Below are positions 13,999 through 18,404 of a stretch of DNA of 18,404 bases, one piece after another. Position numbers and translations under genes: made by a program. Within the stretch, counting starts at the first letter, position 1. Every line of letters starts with the position of its first letter. The DNA is from JBGLNJ01 sp964353405 (GTDB lineage: Bacteria > Chloroflexota > Anaerolineae > Fen-1058): positions 1-18,404 of the forward strand of contig CAYGWJ010000423.1 in NCBI GenBank assembly GCA_964353405.1, read 5' to 3'. The notes below the pieces were generated by a model that was not told where the DNA came from, did not search any database, and saw nothing but the letters and a program-made list of their open reading frames with translations.

Positions 13999-16341
13999 CT
14001 ACCGAGACTGCAACAACTCGAACAAACGATTAGGGCTTAACGGCGTCTCTAGAATCTCTAGCTCATAGTCAGCCAGCGCGTTTTCGACGGCCTGGGCAAA
14101 GCACGCGGGAGTCGGGATCGCGCCAGCTTCGCCAACGCCTTTAGAACCCATCGGGTTGAGCGGCGAGGGCGTGTTGAGATGGCCGATTTCGACGTGCGGC
14201 ATGTCGGTTGACCTGGGCAACAGGTAATCGGCAAACGAAGCATTGAGCAGTTGGCCGTTCTCGTCATAGATCAGCTTTTCGTAGAACGATTGGCCGATGC
14301 CCATAGACACGCCGCCATGAACCTGGCCGTCCACGATCAGCGGGTTGAGCACGGTGCCGCAATCGTGAGCAATGACGAATCGCTTGACCTCCACCAGCAT
14401 CGTCTCCGTGTCTACCTCGACAATCATGGCGACGGCGCCAGCCGCGGTGGCGCCATACTTGGGGCCAAAGTATTGAGTAGATTCCAGGCCCGGCTCGGTG
14501 CCCGGCTCGACCGATCCGCGCATCGGGTTGGCCCTCATCGCCAACTCGCTCAAGCTGATGGATTTTTCGGGAATGTCGGCCACGCGCACCTGGCCATTGA
14601 CGATTTCCAGTTCTTCTTCCGGCGCGCCCAGGGCCTTGCTGGCGTGTTTCAGAATCTTGGCGCGGACGGCGCCTGCGGCGGCGTTGACGGCGTTGCCTGC
14701 AACGGTTGCGCCACGGCTGGCAAAAGTGCCCGTGCCCCAATGGAACTGGGCCGTGTCGCCCGTGACCACGCGCACATCGCGCACGTCCACTCCCAACTGG
14801 TCGGCCACGATTTGAGCGAACGAGGTAAAGTGCCCCTGCCCTTGCGTGCCCACACCCGTCACCAGGCTCGCCTTGCCGCTGGACTCGACGGTGACGCGCG
14901 CTCCCTCATACGGCCCAACGGCGGTGCCCTCGGTGAAGCACGCGATGCCGATGCCCACGTGCTTGCCTTTAGCGCGCAGACGCGGCTGTTCTTCCGCGAG
15001 GAACCTGTCGTAACCGATCATCTGCCGGGCCTTTTCCAGCGTCGCGGGATAGTCGCCGCTGTCATAGATGAGCTGGATAAAGTCCTGGCCAATGATGCCC
15101 TGCTCGTGCGGGAAAGCATCGGCCGGGATCATGTTCTTGCGCCGGATCTCGAGCCGGTCCATGCCCAGCTCTTTGGCCGCCAGGTCCATCATTCGCTCCA
15201 TGACGAACACGCCTTGCGGACGCCCCGCTCCGCGAACCGGCGTGACGATCATCTTGTTGGTGAATGCCATCTTGAATTCGGTGTGAAAGTTCGGAATCTC
15301 GTAAGGCCCCATCGTGTGGGTCTGCGTGTTGAGCGGCACAGTCAGCGCGTAAGGATCGTACGCGCCGGTGTCGTGAACAAACACATCCTTCAAACCGAGG
15401 AGCTTGCCATCGCGCGCGAGAGCGATCTCGACCTCGTGGATCTGTGAGCGCTCCATGGTCGTGGCGAGAAAGTTCTCCCGGCGATCCTCGATGTACTTGA
15501 TGGGCCGGTTCAGCTTCATCGTCGCCCAACCGAGCAGCACCTCCTCCGGCTGGCACAACATGATCTTGGGGCCGAAACCTCCGCCAACGAATGGCGCGAT
15601 CACGCGCATCTGATTTTCAGAAATCCCTAGCGTCGCGGACAGCATATTGCGGAGCGCGATGGGCGCTTGCGTGGTGGCCCACATCGTCAACTCTTGCTCT
15701 TTGGCGTTCCACTGGACGACATAGCCGCGATTCTCCAACGCCGCCGCCACGCCCCGGTCAACGACAATACGCCGCCGGAGGACCACATCGGCCTGCGCAC
15801 GGGCCTGCTCATAATTGCCCTTTTCCTGGAGAACGTATGACGCCAGGTTCGTGCCCAGTTCTTCATGGATGAGTTGGGCGCCCGGCTCGAGCGCGCGCTC
15901 CAAATCCACCACCGCTTCGAGCGGCTCCAGGTCAGCCACGATATCGGCCAGGGCGTCTTCGGCGACGTAGCGGCTTTCGGCGATGACGACGGCCATCGGC
16001 TCGCCCACGTGCCTCACTTTATCTCCAGCGCGCGCCATCGGAATCTGAGTGCGCTTGTTGAAAATCAGGCCCTTGATCGAATGGGGTGCAGGCACCAGTA
16101 ACGGCCCGGGTTTCCAAAAGTCACCCATATCCTCTGCCGTGTAAACACCCACCACTCCCGGGTGGTTACGAGCAGCCGAGGCGTCAATGCTCTTGATGCG
16201 GGCGTGAGCATAGTCGCTCCGCAGAAACGCCGCGTGCAACATGCCGGGCAGGTCTACATCGTCCACAAACAGGGCTTGCCCGGTCAGCAGGCGCGGGTCT
16301 TCGTTGCGCGTCACACGTTGCCCAACGTATTTCGTCGTCAT
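13999..16341 (-). CDS. Molybdenum hydroxylase large subunit 1 (CoxL form II-like, molybdopterin-binding)
   Basis: Catalytic subunit of the first hydroxylase, 780 residues. It opens YVGQRVTRNEDPRLLTGQAL, typical of CoxL-like proteins. Cofactor motifs are VGGGFGPK (252-259), GVGTQGQGH (496-504) and SKGVGEAGAIPTP with the catalytic Glu738. At the place of the active-site loop AYRCSFR of true CO dehydrogenase it has TPVRGAGRPQG (367-377), so the copper-binding Cys is absent and a Gly stands there. This is the form II signature; automatic annotation as CO dehydrogenase would probably mislead. ATG 16341 overlaps the Fe-S subunit stop (ATGA), and GGAGG lies seven bases upstream. The substrate is unknown; an aldehyde or N-heterocycle is likely. 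Confidence 0.93.
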   Translation of the reverse strand: MTTKYVGQRVTRNEDPRLLTGQALFVDDVDLPGMLHAAFLRSDYAHARIKSIDASAARNHPGVVGVYTAEDMGDFWKPGPLLVPAPHSIKGLIFNKRTQIPMARAGDKVRHVGEPMAVVIAESRYVAEDALADIVADLEPLEAVVDLERALEPGAQLIHEELGTNLASYVLQEKGNYEQARAQADVVLRRRIVVDRGVAAALENRGYVVQWNAKEQELTMWATTQAPIALRNMLSATLGISENQMRVIAPFVGGGFGPKIMLCQPEEVLLGWATMKLNRPIKYIEDRRENFLATTMERSQIHEVEIALARDGKLLGLKDVFVHDTGAYDPYALTVPLNTQTHTMGPYEIPNFHTEFKMAFTNKMIVTPVRGAGRPQGVFVMERMMDLAAKELGMDRLEIRRKNMIPADAFPHEQGIIGQDFIQLIYDSGDYPATLEKARQMIGYDRFLAEEQPRLRAKGKHVGIGIACFTEGTAVGPYEGARVTVESSGKASLVTGVGTQGQGHFTSFAQIVADQLGVDVRDVRVVTGDTAQFHWGTGTFASRGATVAGNAVNAAAGAVRAKILKHASKALGAPEEELEIVNGQVRVADIPEKSISLSELAMRANPMRGSVEPGTEPGLESTQYFGPKYGATAAGAVAMIVEVDTETMLVEVKRFVIAHDCGTVLNPLIVDGQVHGGVSMGIGQSFYEKLIYDENGQLLNASFADYLLPRSTDMPHVEIGHLNTPSPLNPMGSKGVGEAGAIPTPACFAQAVENALADYELEILETPLSPNRLFELLQSR

Positions 16342-16820
16342 GGCTTCACCTCCATTCCTTGCGAAGCCAGCTTGACTGCGTCAATGATGTGTTGATAGCC
16401 GGTGCAGCGGCAGAGATTCCCGGAAAGAGCCTCGCGGATTTCTTGTTCGGACGGTCTGGGATTTTCTTCCAGGAACGGCGCCAACGTCATCAAAAAGCCC
16501 GGCGTGCAAAAACCGCACTGCAAAGCATGCGCTTCCCGGAACGCTTCCTGAAGAGGATGCAGCTTGTCTATCGTCCCCAATCCTTCGACGGTACGAATCT
16601 CGTGGCCGTTAGCTTGCACAGCAAACATCAGGCACGAGCGAACGGGCTGCTCATCGAACAGAACCGTGCACGTGCCACACACGCCATGCTCGCAGCCGAC
16701 GTGCGTGCCCGTCAGGCCGAGTTCGTGCCGAATAAAGTCAACCAGCAACAGACGCGGCTCGACAGTTCTCTCATACCGAACGCCATTTACGGTAACGGTT
16801 ATCGCAAGTAGATGGGTCAT
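16338..16820 (-). CDS. Molybdenum hydroxylase [2Fe-2S] subunit 1 (CoxS-like)
   Basis: Electron-transfer subunit of the first hydroxylase, 160 residues. Cluster ligands are C43, C48, C51 and C63 (GCEHGVCGTC, RSCLM) and C102, C105, C137 and C139 (QCGFCTPG, NLCRCTGY), so both clusters should be complete. The wording THVGCEHGVCGTCTVL is of the CoxS kind, whereas the second Fe-S subunit reads KNGCAAGECGACTV. ATG 16820 has GGGAG seven bases upstream. The stop overlaps the large-subunit start by four bases. A 46-base gap with heptamer repeats separates it from the FAD subunit gene. Confidence 0.95.
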   Translation of the reverse strand: MTHLLAITVTVNGVRYERTVEPRLLLVDFIRHELGLTGTHVGCEHGVCGTCTVLFDEQPVRSCLMFAVQANGHEIRTVEGLGTIDKLHPLQEAFREAHALQCGFCTPGFLMTLAPFLEENPRPSEQEIREALSGNLCRCTGYQHIIDAVKLASQGMEVKP

Positions 16821-16842
16821 CGTCAGTCTCCCAAGAGTTCAC

Positions 16843-16875
16843 GTATTGGGTATTGGGTATTGGGTATCAGGTATT
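16843..16875. repeat. GTATTGG heptamer array at the end of FAD subunit 1
   Basis: Three near-perfect GTATTGG units run in tandem from 16843, followed by diverged units GTATCAG and GTATTCG. The array overlaps the last codons and supplies the TGA stop of the FAD subunit gene. Confidence 0.75.
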
Positions 16876-17742
16876 CGCGCGATCAAAGGCTTCCGTCAAA
16901 GCGCGGACGGCCAATACCTTGACCAGGTGACGGCGATAGTCTGCCGAAGCGTGAATGTCGCTGCTTGGGTCAACATCATCTTTCGCGGCGACTTCAGCAG
17001 CGGCGCGGATGGCTTGGGGCGTCGGCGCTTGACCCAAGAGTGTCTTGGCTGCGTGCTGGGCCAGCATGGGTTTTTCGCCACAGCTCAGGAATACCATACG
17101 CGCTTGCTGGCAGCGTTTCTTTTCATCCAATGTGACCACGGCGGCGACGCCCACTAATCCATAGGCGCCCCTTTGACGGGCCACCTCTTGAAAGCTCCAG
17201 CCACTGCGCGGCTGCATGGGGGGCAGCGCAATTTCCACCAAGAGTTCATCGGGTTGCAGCAGCGTGGTGAACAGGCTGACGAAAAATTCCTCGGCGGCAA
17301 TCCATCGCTCACCGGCTTTGTTACGGACGCGATAACGCGCGCCCAGCGCGACGGTGACGGCTGGCAATTCCGCCGCCGGGTCGGCGTGGGCAATCGAGCC
17401 GCCGAACGTGCCGCGCGTCCGAATCTGCGGATGGGCGATAAAGGGCATGGCCGCACGCACAAGCGGCGAACGCCCGGCAATGAGCGGGTCGCGCTCGACG
17501 ATGCTTTGGCGCGTCATCGCCCCGATGAGCACACCACCGTCGTCGGCCGGGCGGATGTAAAAGAGTTCGGGAATGTTGTTCAGGTCAATCAACGCGGCGG
17601 GCTGAGCCAGGCGAAAGTTCATCGTGGGGACGAGGCTCTGCCCTCCGGCCAATATCTTGGCGTCGTAGCCCAGTTGCGCCACGTGATCCAACGCTTCTAG
17701 GACGCTGGTAGGTGCATAATAGTCAAACGGTGCTGGTTTCAT
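16867..17742 (-). CDS. Molybdenum hydroxylase FAD-binding subunit 1 (CoxM-like)
   Basis: FAD subunit of the first hydroxylase, 291 residues. It begins MKPAPFDYYAPTSVLEAL, as CoxM-like proteins do. FAD contacts are ILAGGQSLVPTMNFRLAQP (30-48) and TRGTFGGSIAHADPAAELP (109-127); the flavoprotein C-terminal domain follows from about residue 180. ATG 17742 is preceded by GAGGAGG at a rather long spacing of ten bases. It is the first gene of the medium-small-large order usual for CoxMSL-type enzymes. Its C-terminus ends inside a heptamer repeat array, so the last few residues are probably not conserved. Confidence 0.94.
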   Translation of the reverse strand: MKPAPFDYYAPTSVLEALDHVAQLGYDAKILAGGQSLVPTMNFRLAQPAALIDLNNIPELFYIRPADDGGVLIGAMTRQSIVERDPLIAGRSPLVRAAMPFIAHPQIRTRGTFGGSIAHADPAAELPAVTVALGARYRVRNKAGERWIAAEEFFVSLFTTLLQPDELLVEIALPPMQPRSGWSFQEVARQRGAYGLVGVAAVVTLDEKKRCQQARMVFLSCGEKPMLAQHAAKTLLGQAPTPQAIRAAAEVAAKDDVDPSSDIHASADYRRHLVKVLAVRALTEAFDRANT

Positions 17743-17844
17743 AAGGTTTGTACCTCCTCAACGTGCCAATGAACCGCCCTCTCCATCCGAGCATTTCAGC
17801 AAAGGCGAAATGGCCAAAGTACAGAGAAGAGCACCCAAAGTATT

Positions 17845-17872
17845 GCATATACCCTGTATGCCAGGCAGTATA
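17845..17872. promoter_or_regulatory. Nested inverted repeats upstream of the hydroxylase 1 genes
   Basis: GCATA (17845-17849) pairs with TATGC (17857-17861), and TATAC (17848-17852) with GTATA (17868-17872). The site lies about 105 bases before the FAD subunit start in the 143-base gap behind the GIY-YIG gene. It could be an operator, but arms are short and I found no clear -35/-10 pair. Confidence 0.25.
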
Positions 17873-17885
17873 TCGACCCCCGCGA

Positions 17886-18359
17886 TCAGAACACTTGCAA
17901 ATCGACAGACTGGGGGCCACTTAGTTTCCAGACAGCACACAGATCAGCTTCTATCTCACAACGTCCGAAAGGCACGATCAGATATTTCAAAAACATGTGC
18001 GAGTGGATGAAACGAACAACGTCTGGTTCAGAGGTCTGCGATCCTATCCAGTGGCGTACCCAACGCCGCTTGAAAACGCTGGTTCCGGAAACTCTGCAGT
18101 GATTCTCAAGCCGTCTCTTAAGATTATCAGTCTCCCCCACATAGACGGGAGTCCCATTCCGGCGGCTATAGAAGACATAGTTTCCAGCCTCCTTGTCGGG
18201 CAATCTTACAAGCTCGCCGTTCTTCAGCTTGAAGAAATATCTATTGTTCTTCTCATCCCAACTAGGATAGATCACGTCCCTGTACCGGAGTTGAGCGCGA
18301 ACTCGCTTAAGGCACTCACTACGCCACTCACGTAGCTGTTGTTGAGTCTGCGTATCCAA
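17886..18359 (-). CDS. Stand-alone GIY-YIG domain protein, TTG start
   Basis: A 157-residue protein with a single GIY-YIG nuclease-type domain. The first element is NYVFY (60-64), the second VYVGETDNLKRRLENH (72-87) with the conserved Arg82/83, and EIEADL (135-140) probably holds the metal-binding Glu (135 or 137). The N-terminal 55 residues include a WDEKNNRYFFKLKNGELVRLP segment with no recognised domain. The start is TTG 18359, with GAGGAGG seven bases upstream. UvrC, homing endonucleases and small proteins of unknown role share the domain. Nothing ties it functionally to the metabolic genes downstream; the 45 bases upstream to the window end show no promoter. Confidence 0.82.
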   Translation of the reverse strand: MDTQTQQQLREWRSECLKRVRAQLRYRDVIYPSWDEKNNRYFFKLKNGELVRLPDKEAGNYVFYSRRNGTPVYVGETDNLKRRLENHCRVSGTSVFKRRWVRHWIGSQTSEPDVVRFIHSHMFLKYLIVPFGRCEIEADLCAVWKLSGPQSVDLQVF

Positions 18360-18404
18360 ACTCGTACCTCCTCATTGGACAGTGTTGAAAGCAGAAGAAT
18401 AGAT

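Noticed and set aside
14251..15447. Long plus-strand open frame (398 codons) opposite large subunit 1
   Set aside because: It mirrors the codon bias of the real gene, has low-complexity His/Arg/Ala-rich content and no recognisable motif. Similar antisense frames at 1427-2530, 4237-5304, 6643-7749 and 7861-8901 were dropped for the same reason.
16843..16875. CRISPR-like or minisatellite array
   Set aside because: Units are only seven bases long without spacers; it is a short tandem repeat.
13999..17742. Aerobic CO dehydrogenase operon
   Set aside because: Gene order and CoxG fit, but the active-site cysteine loop is missing from the large subunit.

Overview
The window looks like a chromosomal piece of a moderately GC-rich bacterium, most likely a member of the Chloroflexota. 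That assignment is inference. It rests on the Ala/Pro/Thr-rich linker behind the lipoprotein cysteine of the solute-binding protein, on dispersed non-coding repeats of a style common in that phylum, and on a DUF6516/TumE-like toxin module at the left edge. Every gene I can support lies on the minus strand, so the window is described from right to left in order of transcription. No rRNA, tRNA, CRISPR array, transposase or phage gene was seen.

Right edge (17886-18359): a small stand-alone GIY-YIG domain protein. Then follows a long co-directional metabolic block. The first molybdenum hydroxylase (FAD subunit 16867-17742, 2Fe-2S subunit 16338-16820, molybdopterin subunit 13999-16341) is followed by a CoxG-like SRPBCC protein with a C-terminal membrane anchor (13228-13860) and an NCS2 nucleobase permease (11622-13034). 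A second, clearly different molybdenum hydroxylase comes next: FAD subunit 10585-11508, 2Fe-2S subunit 9150-9653, molybdopterin subunit 6811-9150. An NmrA-like NAD(P)-binding protein (9675-10571) is inserted between its FAD and Fe-S genes. The block closes with an intrinsic-terminator-like hairpin just behind the stop codon at 6811.

Next come a class I SAM-dependent methyltransferase (5856-6644) and a complete five-gene branched-chain-amino-acid-type (HAAT) ABC importer in the canonical order: binding lipoprotein, LivH, LivM, LivG, LivF (5709 down to 745). It ends in a second hairpin that resembles the first terminator in sequence. At the left edge, behind a near-consensus sigma-70 promoter with a palindrome at its start point, lies an antitoxin-like gene overlapping a TumE-like toxin gene that runs off the window.

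Working model (inference): an uptake-and-hydroxylation island for N-heterocyclic or aromatic compounds. The NCS2 permease suggests a purine or pyrimidine base; the ABC importer may bring in a related or upstream compound. The two hydroxylases would add oxygen at two positions or on two substrates, and the CoxG-like protein may link the first enzyme to membrane quinones. The first large subunit lacks the cysteine loop of true CO dehydrogenase, so CO oxidation is not supported. No molybdenum cofactor maturation gene (XdhC, MobA-like, CoxD/E/F) and no ring-cleavage gene is present in the window.

The gaps between genes carry several short repeat families: a GTATTGG heptamer element at five places, one of them a perfect hairpin between binding protein and permease; a GTCATTCCGAGCGAAGC element with a perfect 20-bp tandem; and paired direct repeats upstream of the permease and the methyltransferase.
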